A DNA stretch of 47,675 bases from a bacterium (GTDB lineage: Bacteria; Myxococcota_A; UBA9160; UBA6930). The notes beneath the pieces were generated by a model, which had not been told where the DNA came from, did no database searches, and was given only the letters and a program-made list of their open reading frames with translations. A program made the position numbers and the translations under genes. Positions within the stretch are counted from its first letter, which is position 1; the number at the start of each line of letters is the position of its first letter. Location: NCBI GenBank assembly GCA_024226235.1, contig JAAELW010000188.1:1-47675 (forward strand), given 5' to 3'. Shown here piece by piece: positions 16,721 to 24,940 of this stretch.

Positions 16721-16824
16721 TTCTGGTTCCGGACTCCAATCAACCGTTCTGGTTCCGAACTCCGATCAACCGCTCTAGTTCCGAACTCCGATCAACCGCT
16801 CTAGTTCCGAACTCCGATCAACCG
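16721..16824. repeat. Four tandem copies of a 26-bp repeat
   Basis: Four head-to-tail copies of TTCTGGTTCCGAACTCCGAT+CAACCG at 16721, 16747, 16773 and 16799. The last two are identical to each other (they begin CTCTAG instead of TTCTGG), the second differs only in that start, and the first has two further substitutions. The array ends 13 bp before the ATG of the GH5-like lipoprotein, so it lies in its promoter/leader region, and also in the divergent promoter of the NTF2-like gene. Confidence 0.95.
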
Positions 16825-16837
16825 GGATAGAATCCCC

Positions 16838-18706
16838 ATGTCCATGCCTGATGAGACCCGATCCACGACCCCTGCGACTGACCGAGCCCGGCGTCTCTGG
16901 CTTCGCTCCGTCTGCTTCGCCGCCCTGCTATGGCTGCCGCTGACCAGTGGTTGTCGCCCGTTACCCCTCGACTTCAGTCGTTTGTGGGCGCGTTTCGAGG
17001 TGACGCTGCCGCTGGCGGTCGAGGCCTCCAACCCGTTCGACCCCGATGAGGTGGAGGTCTGGGCCGAGTTCTGGTCACACGATGGCGCCGTGCTGAACGC
17101 ACCGGGCTTCGTGTATCGCCCGTATCAGAGTGAGCTTCGGGACGGTGCCGAGCAGCTCACGCCAACCGGCGACCTCGAATGGCGGATCCGCTTCACCCCG
17201 AACCAGCGTGGTTTCTGGGCCTGGCGTTGGGTGCGCCGGACGTCGGAGGGAGACGAGACGGGGCCCTGGCGGTTCCTCGTCGTGGGCCGCGACCGCGAGA
17301 ATCGACACGGGTTCGTGCGCCGTAGCCCAGACGATTCGCGCTATCTGCGTTTCGACGACGGAAGCCCGTTCTTCTCGGTGGGTGTGAACCTCGGATGGTA
17401 CGGCAGTGGCGGCACCTTCGACTACGAGCGTTGGATGGACCGCTATGCGGCCGAGGGCGTCAACGTGATCCGGATCTGGATGCCACGCTGGGCGATGAGC
17501 CTCTTCAACGACCCCGCAGATCTGCGCAACTGGACCGAGCGCATGGACCGCGCGTGGCAGCTCGACCGGATCTTCGAGCTGGCCGAGCAGCGCGGAATGA
17601 AGGTGATGCTCGTACTCCTGAACCACGGAGCCTTCAGCGAGAGCTTCAACTCCGGCTGGCATCTGAACCCCTTCAATGCCGCCAATGGCGGTCCGCTTCA
17701 GGAGCCCTTGGATGTCTGGACCGATCCAGAGGGCCGCCGGATCCTGCAGAACCTGTTCCGCTACGTGGCCGCGCGTTGGGGTCACTCCACGGCCCTGCTC
17801 TGCTGGGAGCTCTGGAACGAGGCCAACCTCACTTCTCCGGCCGGTTCGACCGGGGCACCACTTCCGATGGAGATGGACGATGTGGTCGCGTGGCATCGCG
17901 AAATGGCACAGGCGCTGGCCGCAGCCGATCCGAACGACCACCTGGTCTCGACCAGCAGCTCCGACTGGCTGGAGGCACTCTTCACGACCCCGCTTGCCCC
18001 AGAGCTGCACGTCTTCCGCGAGGTCTGGGAGATGCCGGAGATCGACTTCGCGCAGCTCCACCTCTACCAGGCCTTGGCTGCCTACCCCCAGCCCTTCTTC
18101 TCAATGTTCCGCAACACCGTGCCGGTGCGCCGCCCGGTTGCGGGCGGACCCGTACTGGTGGCCGAGGCCGGCGTGGACTCAGCCGGTCCGGGCGAAACCC
18201 TGTTTCGCGATCCCGAGGGTGAGGGATTCCACGACCTGCTCTGGGCTGCGCCCTTCTCGGAGGCGTTTGGTACCGGAATGCCGTGGTGGTGGGACAACCT
18301 CACTGAACCCGAGGACCGCTATTTCCATTTCGGTCCGCTCGCCCGCCTGCTGCGAGACGTGGCATTCGATCGCGAGGGGTTCGCATCCGTGGACATTCCG
18401 GTGGAGGCGACGGGGCGTGACGTCATCGCGCACGTTCTGGCCGGCGACACCACATGGCTGGCCTGGCTGAAGAACCACGACCACGAGTACTTCCATCCAG
18501 ACCGTACACCCGTGACGGACGCAACGCTGGCGATCTCCGACCTGCCCGCAGGCATCTGGCAGATGACCTGGATCGACACCTGGAGCAATGCCGACCTTGA
18601 ACGAAGCGCGATCGTCTCCGACGGAACCGGCGCGGCGATCACACTCGACGTCCCCGAATTCGCGCGGGACGTGGCGCTGCGCCTGGATCGATTCGTGGAG
18701 CCTTGA
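16838..18706 (+). CDS. Lipoprotein with DUF5060 and GH5-like glycoside hydrolase domains
   Basis: A 622-residue predicted lipoprotein (lipobox 'LTSGC' near residue 39, after a basic N-terminus). Residues about 48-150 match DUF5060, an Ig-like domain found before glycosidases ('FEVTLPLAVEASNPFDPDEVEVWAEF'). A TIM barrel of the GH5/DUF4038 kind follows, with acid/base Glu328 in 'WELWNEANL' and probable nucleophile Glu443 in 'VLVAEAGVDS', then a beta-sandwich tail. It would cleave a beta-linked polysaccharide or glycoside at the cell surface. It stands alone, converging on the PYROXD2-like gene with a 13-bp gap. The ATG sits directly after the tandem repeats, with only a weak ribosome binding site. 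Confidence 0.85.
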   Translation: MSMPDETRSTTPATDRARRLWLRSVCFAALLWLPLTSGCRPLPLDFSRLWARFEVTLPLAVEASNPFDPDEVEVWAEFWSHDGAVLNAPGFVYRPYQSELRDGAEQLTPTGDLEWRIRFTPNQRGFWAWRWVRRTSEGDETGPWRFLVVGRDRENRHGFVRRSPDDSRYLRFDDGSPFFSVGVNLGWYGSGGTFDYERWMDRYAAEGVNVIRIWMPRWAMSLFNDPADLRNWTERMDRAWQLDRIFELAEQRGMKVMLVLLNHGAFSESFNSGWHLNPFNAANGGPLQEPLDVWTDPEGRRILQNLFRYVAARWGHSTALLCWELWNEANLTSPAGSTGAPLPMEMDDVVAWHREMAQALAAADPNDHLVSTSSSDWLEALFTTPLAPELHVFREVWEMPEIDFAQLHLYQALAAYPQPFFSMFRNTVPVRRPVAGGPVLVAEAGVDSAGPGETLFRDPEGEGFHDLLWAAPFSEAFGTGMPWWWDNLTEPEDRYFHFGPLARLLRDVAFDREGFASVDIPVEATGRDVIAHVLAGDTTWLAWLKNHDHEYFHPDRTPVTDATLAISDLPAGIWQMTWIDTWSNADLERSAIVSDGTGAAITLDVPEFARDVALRLDRFVEP

Positions 18707-18719
18707 GACCGGGCCGCAA

Positions 18720-20324
18720 TCAGAACCGGACCCGCGGCTCCCGCAACACCACGGCGGCTGCATTGCGCCCGCAGGCCCCCATCACCCCTCCGCCCGGATG
18801 GGCCCCCGCGCCGCACAGCGTGAGACCGGCGATCGGCGTGGTGTAGCGTCCGGCGCCGGGCAACGGGCGCAAGAAGGCCAGGCGATCGAGGGTCATTGCA
18901 CCGTGGAAGATATTGCCACCGGCCAGGCCGAAGATGCGCTCGAGGTCCGGCGGCGTGAGCACCTCGTAATGCAGCACGCTGCTGGAGAAGCCCGGAGCGA
19001 CTTCGTCGACGAGCGAAAAGACACGCTCTGCGATGCGCTCGCGCAGGCCATCCCAATTTGCGGGCGAAAGCTCCGGTGGCACATGCTGCACGAAGAACGA
19101 GGCCAGGTGGCGGCCGGGCGGCGCCAATGAAGTGTCGACTGCGGACGGCAGTGTGAGTTCGACCATCGGCCGCTCCGCAAGCCCTCCCCGCACGGCCGCC
19201 TGGTAGGACGTCTCGAGCGCGTCGAGATCCAGCGCGCCAATGTGGATGGTGCCACGATGCTCCGGACCCGGCTCCGGACCCGGAGAGTGCCCGCGAAAGA
19301 TCGGGAGGCGATCCAGGGCCGCGTTGATCTTCACGACCGGGCTGCGAAAGTCGATCGCCTGGATTCCCCGAACGAAGGATGCCGGCAAGGCGCTCGAATC
19401 CACCAGATCGAGGAAGGTGCGGCGCGGATCCGCACATGAGAGCACTTGCTCCGCCTCGAGAAGGCTTCCGTCCTCGAGTTCGACCCCGCACGCCCGCCCG
19501 GCCGAGATGTGGATGCGCGCGACCGGCGCCTCGACCCGGATCTCCGCGCCGGCCTCCCGAGCGGCTGCGGCCAGGGCCGCCGAAAAGCTACCCATGCCTC
19601 CCTTCACGTAGGCCCAGACACCACGGGCACCGCCGGTATCACCCATCACGTGGTGGAAGAGCACGTAGCCGGTGCCCGGCGTCGAGGGTGACGCCCAGGC
19701 GCCGATCAGCGCATCCGTGGCCAGGGTTGCGCGCAGGGGCTCGCTCTCGAACCGGGCTTCGAGGATCGGGCGCGCGGGGCCCAGCAACAGCGCGAGTGCT
19801 TCGGGGAGCTCCCGACGCAGGCCAAATGCAGTTCGAAGCGCGCGACCCACGGGCGGCAGATCGGCGAACCGGATCCTGGAGGGGTCCGGCGCCGGCGCGT
19901 CGAGCAGCGGTTCGATCACTCGAGCCGTTCGATCGAGGAACGCCTCGTAGAGGGGCAGAGCCTCCGCATCGCGTTGCGAGAAATGGGCCACGGAAGCTGC
20001 CGTCGCAGCGGCGTCTCGGCCCATCAGCAGGCCACCCCCGCCCGGCAGTGGTGTGAACGAGGAGGGATCCCGGGGCAGGAAGGCCAGGCCGTGGCGAGCC
20101 AGCTGAAGCTCGCGGACGACCGCGGGGCGCACGAGACCCGCGACATAGGCGGCTCGCGATACCCGGAAGCCCGGCCAGAGCTCCTCCGTGACGCAGGCGC
20201 CGCCAACCACGGGCCTGCGTTCGAGCACGAGGGTCCGACGACCGGCCCGCGCCAGATACGCCGCCGCCGTGAGCCCGTTGTGGCCCGCACCGACCACGAT
20301 CGCATCGAAACGACCGCCCCCCAT
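18720..20324 (-). CDS. FAD-dependent oxidoreductase, PYROXD2/phytoene-desaturase-like
   Basis: A 534-residue flavoprotein. The N-terminal dinucleotide-binding motif is 'IVVGAGHNGLTAAAYLARAGRRTLVLE', followed by 'GGACVTEELWPGFRVSRAAY'. The C-terminal FAD motif is 'GLTLCGAGAHPGGGVMGACGRNAA'. This arrangement and length are those of the NAD(P)/FAD-dependent oxidoreductases related to human PYROXD2 and, more distantly, to carotenoid desaturases (CrtI). No carotenoid gene is nearby, so a role in carotenoid synthesis is not supported. It diverges from the CvpA-like gene with only 24 bp between the start codons, so the two promoters must overlap the coding regions or each other. Confidence 0.88.
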   Translation of the reverse strand: MGGGRFDAIVVGAGHNGLTAAAYLARAGRRTLVLERRPVVGGACVTEELWPGFRVSRAAYVAGLVRPAVVRELQLARHGLAFLPRDPSSFTPLPGGGGLLMGRDAAATAASVAHFSQRDAEALPLYEAFLDRTARVIEPLLDAPAPDPSRIRFADLPPVGRALRTAFGLRRELPEALALLLGPARPILEARFESEPLRATLATDALIGAWASPSTPGTGYVLFHHVMGDTGGARGVWAYVKGGMGSFSAALAAAAREAGAEIRVEAPVARIHISAGRACGVELEDGSLLEAEQVLSCADPRRTFLDLVDSSALPASFVRGIQAIDFRSPVVKINAALDRLPIFRGHSPGPEPGPEHRGTIHIGALDLDALETSYQAAVRGGLAERPMVELTLPSAVDTSLAPPGRHLASFFVQHVPPELSPANWDGLRERIAERVFSLVDEVAPGFSSSVLHYEVLTPPDLERIFGLAGGNIFHGAMTLDRLAFLRPLPGAGRYTTPIAGLTLCGAGAHPGGGVMGACGRNAAAVVLREPRVRF

Positions 20325-20348
20325 CTCCGCAGTGTAGACTTCCGAGTG

Positions 20349-20885
20349 ATGGATGGGGACACGTTCGAATTCCTACAGGGCATTGGCGCGGTGGACGCGG
20401 CGGCGGCCGTGGTGCTGGTGGTCGCGGTGCTGCGCGGCGTGTGGAAGGGCATGGTCCGGATGGCGTTCTCACTGGCTGCGCTGGCCGCAGCCTGCATCGC
20501 GATCCGCTTCGGCACTCCGGCCCTGGCACTCTGGCTGGCAGATGCGACCGATTGGGCCCTTTCGCCACTGGCCGGGCAAATCGCCGCCGGGGCCCTTCTG
20601 GGTGTGGGAACGCTGGTCGGATTCCGCCTGGCGGGACGCGGCGTTCGCCGAGGCGTACACGCGGTGGGCCTGGGTTTCGTCGATCGTCTGGGAGGAGGTG
20701 CCTTCGGCGCCGCCGAAGGTGCATTGTTGATCACACTGGTGATGTTCGTGGCGAGCGCGACGATGGGTACGGACCATCCGGCGCTCCGCGACACCCGGAC
20801 ACTCGCCGTCCTCGAAACCGCCGCGGATACGCTCCGGCCCAGGGCTCCGGACGTCGCCGCCCCACCTCGCTCTGAAGACCGCTGA
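20349..20885 (+). CDS. CvpA family membrane protein
   Basis: A 178-residue inner-membrane protein with four hydrophobic segments. Diagnostic patterns are 'VLRGVWKGMVRMAFSLAALAAA' in the first helix pair and 'RLGGGAFGAAEGALLITLVMF' in the last. E. coli CvpA is required for colicin V production; most homologues have no known role beyond membrane or envelope homeostasis. ATG 20349 follows the ORF-track frame 125 codons in; everything upstream is antisense to the oxidoreductase. Confidence 0.8.
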   Translation: MDGDTFEFLQGIGAVDAAAAVVLVVAVLRGVWKGMVRMAFSLAALAAACIAIRFGTPALALWLADATDWALSPLAGQIAAGALLGVGTLVGFRLAGRGVRRGVHAVGLGFVDRLGGGAFGAAEGALLITLVMFVASATMGTDHPALRDTRTLAVLETAADTLRPRAPDVAAPPRSEDR

Positions 20886-20956
20886 AGATGCACTAGCGCG
20901 GTGGCGGGTTGCCCGTTTCGGCCCGGACCGTTCTTCGCTCCGGCCCCGCTCCCACC

Positions 20957-22891
20957 CTACGAGCTGAGGCGGGCCATCAGCTCGATCACTCTCTCGGCAC
21001 CGAAGATCAACGCAGCGAGCAGGGCCTTCGAGCGCGCGACCGCCCCACTCAAACTGCCGTCGTCCCTCTTGGAAGCGATCTGTAGATCGTGCAGCTCGCT
21101 CTGGGCCAGGTACTCGACGACCGGAATCCGCTCGAGACGTTTGTGGACTTTGCGCTCGGCCTTCGCTGCAGCTCGCAGCAGGGAGGGTGCAGCTGCAGTT
21201 CTCTGGGCGCCTTCGAAGCGTCCAAACTTCTCCAGCGCTCGGCCCGCCTCGGCCCGGAGTCCACGGGCTGCGCTGGCGAGAGCCACGGCATCCGCAGCCA
21301 GATCGACCGAAGCGGTCGAAGCATTTTCCGCCAGCGTCCCCGCAAGCCTTTCATCGGCGTGAAGCGTCGGGCCCGCGAGCTCTCGAACGAGCGGCCCGAA
21401 GGGTTCGTGCTCGAGACCCGGAATGCGAGCCCCACCTTCCGTGCAGTTGATGAGACGAATGCCCTCCCGCGCCAGAGTGTCTCCGACGAACCGGAATTCC
21501 TCTCTAAAACTCGCGTAGCTCTGGCTGGTCCATACCTCATCGCCGTACCAACCTTCCACCCGAAGGGCTCCCGGAGCGAGTTCCCTATCCGGGGTCGGGC
21601 GGTCGAACAGGTCGGCCTTGACCTTGAGGTTCGTAAAGTAGAGGCTCCCGTCCTCTGCTTGCTCGACCTCCAGATCCTCGTATACGGAGCCCTCCGCATA
21701 ACGTCGATCATTCGTAAAGGCGAGATCCTGACCGATCAACATCACGACCTCGGCGCCGAGGAACTCAGCGAGGAATACGGCCGAGACCGCGACCGTTCCG
21801 CCGGAGCGAAGCCACTCCGTCTCGCCGAGGCTCTTCCCCAGCCAGGCGGAGAACGGATTCGAGGCTTCGAAACCGATGAAACGGCGGCCGACCGGGAGAC
21901 CGAAGAGCTGCGCATGGGATTGGGGCACCAGAACTAGATTCTGATCGCCGAGGCTGGCGACGCGGTCGAACTGGTGCGTGACGTCCTGGGCCTCGGTCAC
22001 GAGCACCAGATCAGGGCGGATGCCTGCATGCTCGAGCGCCGCCAGGCTCTGACCGATCGCAATCACGAGCAGTTGATCGCGATGCTCCGCAAGCGCCGGA
22101 AGCTGCTTCGTGAGCGAGGGGCCGGCCGCACATACGACCGCCGAGGCGCCGGCGAATGCTCCCTTCAACGGCCCGATACGTGCACATCCGGACAGACGCT
22201 GCACGTTGTCGACGGCGGTAAGCGCCCAAGGCTGCACCCAGGCCCTCAGAGTGGCGCTTTTCACGTCGATCGTCTCTTTGGCCCGCGCGATGCGTGAAAC
22301 CGCGGAGCGCAGTGCGTCGGGTGAGAGGCGGCCGAAACCTGGATGCACGAGGACATGAAGCGACAGCCCGGCCGAATACCATTCCGACAGTTGCCCTATC
22401 ATCGCATCCTCATCGATGGACAATCGCACGTCTTTGCAGTCGAGAAGGGGCAGCGGTCGAGCGGCGAGAGCACCGTGCAGGAGACCGAGGTAGGGCTCGA
22501 ACACGAGCACCCGCCGTGCACCGCGCTTCCGTAACGCCTCGAGCTGGTGACCGGTACCGAAGCCAAGGGCCACCACGAGGTCCGAACCTTCGGGAATCTG
22601 GCTTGCGAGCCGTTCTCCATCCGCGCTGGGATCGTAGGCGGAGGCCATCAGGATCCCTCGGAAGGAAAGGGTCGATTCGCCGGTCGGACCCGTCACGGCT
22701 TCGACCTCCGACGCATCCGCGGACGCGATGGCCTGAGCGAGCCCACGAGCGGTCCTGCGAAACCGCGACAGGTTGCGTTCGAGATGGTCCTTCGACGGAG
22801 GATCGAGCTTGGGTATGGATGTCTGCACCATCGGCAACCAGTTTTGTGCAAGTGCAGTGCCAAGTGCAGTGCCACTCGATGTTTGCGGCAT
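20957..22891 (-). CDS. Maf-type (DUF115) motility-associated glycosyltransferase
   Basis: About 644 residues. The central domain is DUF115/MptE-like, as in Maf flagellin glycosyltransferases, which attach pseudaminic or legionaminic acid to Ser/Thr: 'GASAVVCAAGPSLTKQLPAL', 'IAIGQSLAALEHAGIRPDLVLVTEAQDV', 'SGGTVAVSAVFLAEFLGAEVVMLIGQDLAFTNDRRYAEGS' and 'IRLINCTEGGARIPG'. An N-terminal domain with 'LVVALGFGTGHQLEALRKR' and 'RVLVFEPYLGLL' precedes it, and a helical tail follows. The start is uncertain: ATG 22891 and 22831 are both possible and neither has a good ribosome binding site. The upstream 80 codons of the track are a shadow of the divergent NeuB-like gene. No flagellar gene is in the window, so the acceptor protein is open. 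Confidence 0.85.
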   Translation of the reverse strand: MPQTSSGTALGTALAQNWLPMVQTSIPKLDPPSKDHLERNLSRFRRTARGLAQAIASADASEVEAVTGPTGESTLSFRGILMASAYDPSADGERLASQIPEGSDLVVALGFGTGHQLEALRKRGARRVLVFEPYLGLLHGALAARPLPLLDCKDVRLSIDEDAMIGQLSEWYSAGLSLHVLVHPGFGRLSPDALRSAVSRIARAKETIDVKSATLRAWVQPWALTAVDNVQRLSGCARIGPLKGAFAGASAVVCAAGPSLTKQLPALAEHRDQLLVIAIGQSLAALEHAGIRPDLVLVTEAQDVTHQFDRVASLGDQNLVLVPQSHAQLFGLPVGRRFIGFEASNPFSAWLGKSLGETEWLRSGGTVAVSAVFLAEFLGAEVVMLIGQDLAFTNDRRYAEGSVYEDLEVEQAEDGSLYFTNLKVKADLFDRPTPDRELAPGALRVEGWYGDEVWTSQSYASFREEFRFVGDTLAREGIRLINCTEGGARIPGLEHEPFGPLVRELAGPTLHADERLAGTLAENASTASVDLAADAVALASAARGLRAEAGRALEKFGRFEGAQRTAAAPSLLRAAAKAERKVHKRLERIPVVEYLAQSELHDLQIASKRDDGSLSGAVARSKALLAALIFGAERVIELMARLSS

Positions 22892-22956
22892 GTCTCTTGC
22901 AGCGCGCTTGTCTTGCGTGCTTGGCAGCCGTGTCGCGAGTTGGCCTCGACGACGCG

Positions 22957-22969
22957 TTTCAAATTGAAA
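22957..22969. promoter_or_regulatory. 13-bp dyad in the divergent promoter of the glycan locus
   Basis: TTTCAAATTGAAA is a perfect inverted repeat (TTTCAA / TTGAAA, one central base) in the 139-bp region between the starts of the Maf-like and NeuB-like genes. It is AT-rich in a GC-rich setting. It is a candidate operator for both transcripts. Confidence 0.35.
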
Positions 22970-23030
22970 GGTCCCCTGTTCATTTCGGCCGGGGGAAGCC
23001 CCGATTTCCGACCCCGAAGGATTGGCCACG

Positions 23031-23972
23031 ATGCCTCCGAACAGACAACCGTCTCCGACCAGGCAGCCCTCTCCGAAGGCACAACCCTCTCCGAATACCC
23101 AACCCTGGTTCGTCGCCGAGGTCTCGAGCAATCACCAATCCGATCTCGACCGCTGCTTGCTCTTCGTCGACCGTGCGGCAGAGATCGGTTGCCAGGCCGT
23201 CAAATTCCAGCTGTTCCGGGTGGACGAGCTCTTCGCACCGGAAATCCTCGCAGCGAGCCCGCTGCATCGCGCGCGCGAGCAGTGGGAGCTACCGACAGCG
23301 TTCCTGCCTGCCATCGCCGACCGTTGCCACGAGCGCGATATCTGGTTCGGCTGCACTCCGTTCTCGCTTCGGGCGGTCGACGAGCTCGCACCCTTCGTCG
23401 ATTTCCTGAAAATCGCCTCGTACGAGCTGCTCTACGAACCCCTTCTTCATCACGCTGCAAAACAGGACAAGCCACTGGTTCTGTCGACCGGAATGGCTCG
23501 TGCGGATGAAGTCGCTCATGCCGTGAAACTGGTCGACTCGGCAGGTTGTCGGGATCTGACCTTGTTGCATTGCGTCTCCGGCTATCCGGCTCCTGCCAAC
23601 GAAGCGAATCTGGCCGCAATCGAAACGCTGAGACGGCTCGGCGAGACGATCCTCGGGCGTTCGTGCCCGGTCGGTTGGTCCGACCACAGCGTCCAGCCGG
23701 GCGTCATCCACCGGGCGGTGCACCGTTTCAATGCCTGCATGATCGAGTTCCACCTGGATCTCGATGGCCAGGGCGAGGAGTTCGAAGCCGGCCACTGCTG
23801 GCTCCCCGACGCAATCGCCGAGGTGATCCACGAGGTGCGCGTCGGCCAGGGAGCCGAGGGAGACGGGCACAAGGGGCCGGCGCCTTGCGAGCTTCCCGAC
23901 CTGGGATGGCGCGCTGATCCTGCAGATGGCTGGCGACCCCTACGTGGCACCCGACAGGAGCTCCGGCGGTGA
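23031..23972 (+). CDS. NeuB-like nonulosonate (sialic acid family) synthase without SAF domain
   Basis: A 313-residue TIM-barrel enzyme of the NeuB family, which condenses phosphoenolpyruvate with an aldose to a 2-keto sugar acid. Family motifs: 'FVAEVSSNHQSDLDRC', 'QAVKFQLFRVDELFAPE', 'WFGCTPFSLRAVDEL', 'FLKIASYELLYEPLL', 'LVLSTGMARADEVAHAV', 'LLHCVSGYPAP' and 'VGWSDHSVQPGV'. The C-terminal antifreeze-like SAF domain, which completes the active site of the neighbouring subunit in NeuB, is absent. The N-terminus has a QPSPxx hexapeptide repeated three times. Start: ATG 23031, with GAAGG upstream. It overlaps the next gene by 4 nt (GTGA) and leads the operon. Confidence 0.9.
   Translation: MPPNRQPSPTRQPSPKAQPSPNTQPWFVAEVSSNHQSDLDRCLLFVDRAAEIGCQAVKFQLFRVDELFAPEILAASPLHRAREQWELPTAFLPAIADRCHERDIWFGCTPFSLRAVDELAPFVDFLKIASYELLYEPLLHHAAKQDKPLVLSTGMARADEVAHAVKLVDSAGCRDLTLLHCVSGYPAPANEANLAAIETLRRLGETILGRSCPVGWSDHSVQPGVIHRAVHRFNACMIEFHLDLDGQGEEFEAGHCWLPDAIAEVIHEVRVGQGAEGDGHKGPAPCELPDLGWRADPADGWRPLRGTRQELRR
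23043..23105 (+). repeat. 18-bp tandem repeats encoding QPSP hexapeptides
   Basis: Three and a half imperfect 18-bp units (such as GCACAACCCTCTCCGAAT) lie in the first codons of the NeuB-like gene and encode QPSPTR-QPSPKA-QPSPNT-QP. The unit is in frame (6 codons), so copy-number change would lengthen or shorten the flexible N-terminus without a frameshift. Confidence 0.85.
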
Positions 23973-24940
23973 GGCCGCTCGCGATTGCTGCAGCGGGCGG
24001 TGCAGAACATGGCCTGGGCCACGTGCTACGCGCTGCCAGCCTGGCCCGGGAAGCCGTCGCTCGAGGTGTTGCGGTTTCGTTCCACGTCGCGGGGGACGAA
24101 CGAGTGCGCGAAACCGCCGCTTGCGAAGTGCCGGAAACGCCCATTCATCCCTGGGACGGTGTCTCCGATATCGCTTCCGGTGCGCGAGGCCTGGTGATCG
24201 ATGCTCCCCACGCAATCGGAGAGTTGCTCGCCGCGGCACAGGATTCCGACATACCGGCGATGGTGCTCGATCGGACCGATCAGATCGATGCGGCGCGCTG
24301 GACGGTATTGCCCGTCCTGCACGCTGAGCCCCAGACCGATTCGCGAGTGAGACAGGGAGCGGACTGGTGCGTGATCGAGCCCTGGAACCTCGGCCTGCGC
24401 GCCCCGGCCTACCCCGGAACGCGCGACCTCTTGCTCGTGCTCTTCGGCGGCGCGGATACCGACGGCCACTCACTTCGGGTCGCGGAAGCTCTCACGGCCG
24501 GACCGGAAACGGGGCTGAAGCCCGTATTCGTGGTCGGTCCTGCAGCCCCGGCAGCACGAGCCCGTGAACTCGCGGGCTACGGCGAAGTGCTTCACGCGCC
24601 CAGTCGACACGAATTGTACGGTTGGATGGGCCGCGCTCGGCTCGGGATATGCGCATTCGGGGTCAGCCTCTACGAACTCGCTGCCCTCGGCACGCCTGCA
24701 CTCTTCTTTACACGCAGCGAGGAGGATGTAGACGCGGCACTCCGCCTTGCGATGCACGGCATCGGCCGATTCCTTGGCAACGCAGCCGACTTCGATGCTG
24801 CCGCGGTCCTGGATGCTCTAGACGACGCATTGCGAGGGGAATGGCTGGCCTACACCCATGCACGTGGGCTTCGCGCATTGGGCGACGGCGGCGGCTCGAA
24901 GCGCATCCTCGAACTCGCGTTGACGGGCACCACCCAATGA
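23969..24940 (+). CDS. PseG-like UDP-sugar hydrolase/glycosyltransferase-fold protein
   Basis: A 323-residue GT-B-fold protein. 'HGLGHVLRAASLAREAVARGVAVSF' matches the GxGHxxRxxxLA signature of PseG, which removes UDP from UDP-diacetamido-trideoxy-altrose in pseudaminic acid synthesis. 'LVIDAPHAIGELLAAAQ' and a C-terminal nucleotide-binding region ('LLLVLFGGADTDGHSLRVAEAL', 'GICAFGVSLYELAALGTPALFF') fit the same family. It starts with GTG overlapping the NeuB-like stop by 4 nt and ends with an ATGA overlap to the fusion gene. By analogy it would free the sugar substrate of the NeuB-like enzyme; a true glycosyltransferase role is the alternative. Confidence 0.8.
   Translation: MRPLAIAAAGGAEHGLGHVLRAASLAREAVARGVAVSFHVAGDERVRETAACEVPETPIHPWDGVSDIASGARGLVIDAPHAIGELLAAAQDSDIPAMVLDRTDQIDAARWTVLPVLHAEPQTDSRVRQGADWCVIEPWNLGLRAPAYPGTRDLLLVLFGGADTDGHSLRVAEALTAGPETGLKPVFVVGPAAPAARARELAGYGEVLHAPSRHELYGWMGRARLGICAFGVSLYELAALGTPALFFTRSEEDVDAALRLAMHGIGRFLGNAADFDAAAVLDALDDALRGEWLAYTHARGLRALGDGGGSKRILELALTGTTQ

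Noticed and set aside
16721-16824. CRISPR array considered for the 26-bp repeats
   Set aside because: The copies are directly adjacent with no spacers, and no cas gene is nearby.
20886-20956. Possible terminator between the CvpA-like and Maf-like genes
   Set aside because: Only short GC-rich inverted repeats, none convincing.
22847-22870. 12-bp direct repeat AAGTGCAGTGCC within the start region of the Maf-like gene
   Set aside because: Only two copies, encoding GTALGTAL if the upstream start is used; could be chance and lies in a region whose coding status is unsure.
24622-24936. N-terminal extension of the cytidylyltransferase-ThDP ORF by 105 codons
   Set aside because: It overlaps the PseG-like gene in another frame and lacks any domain similarity.
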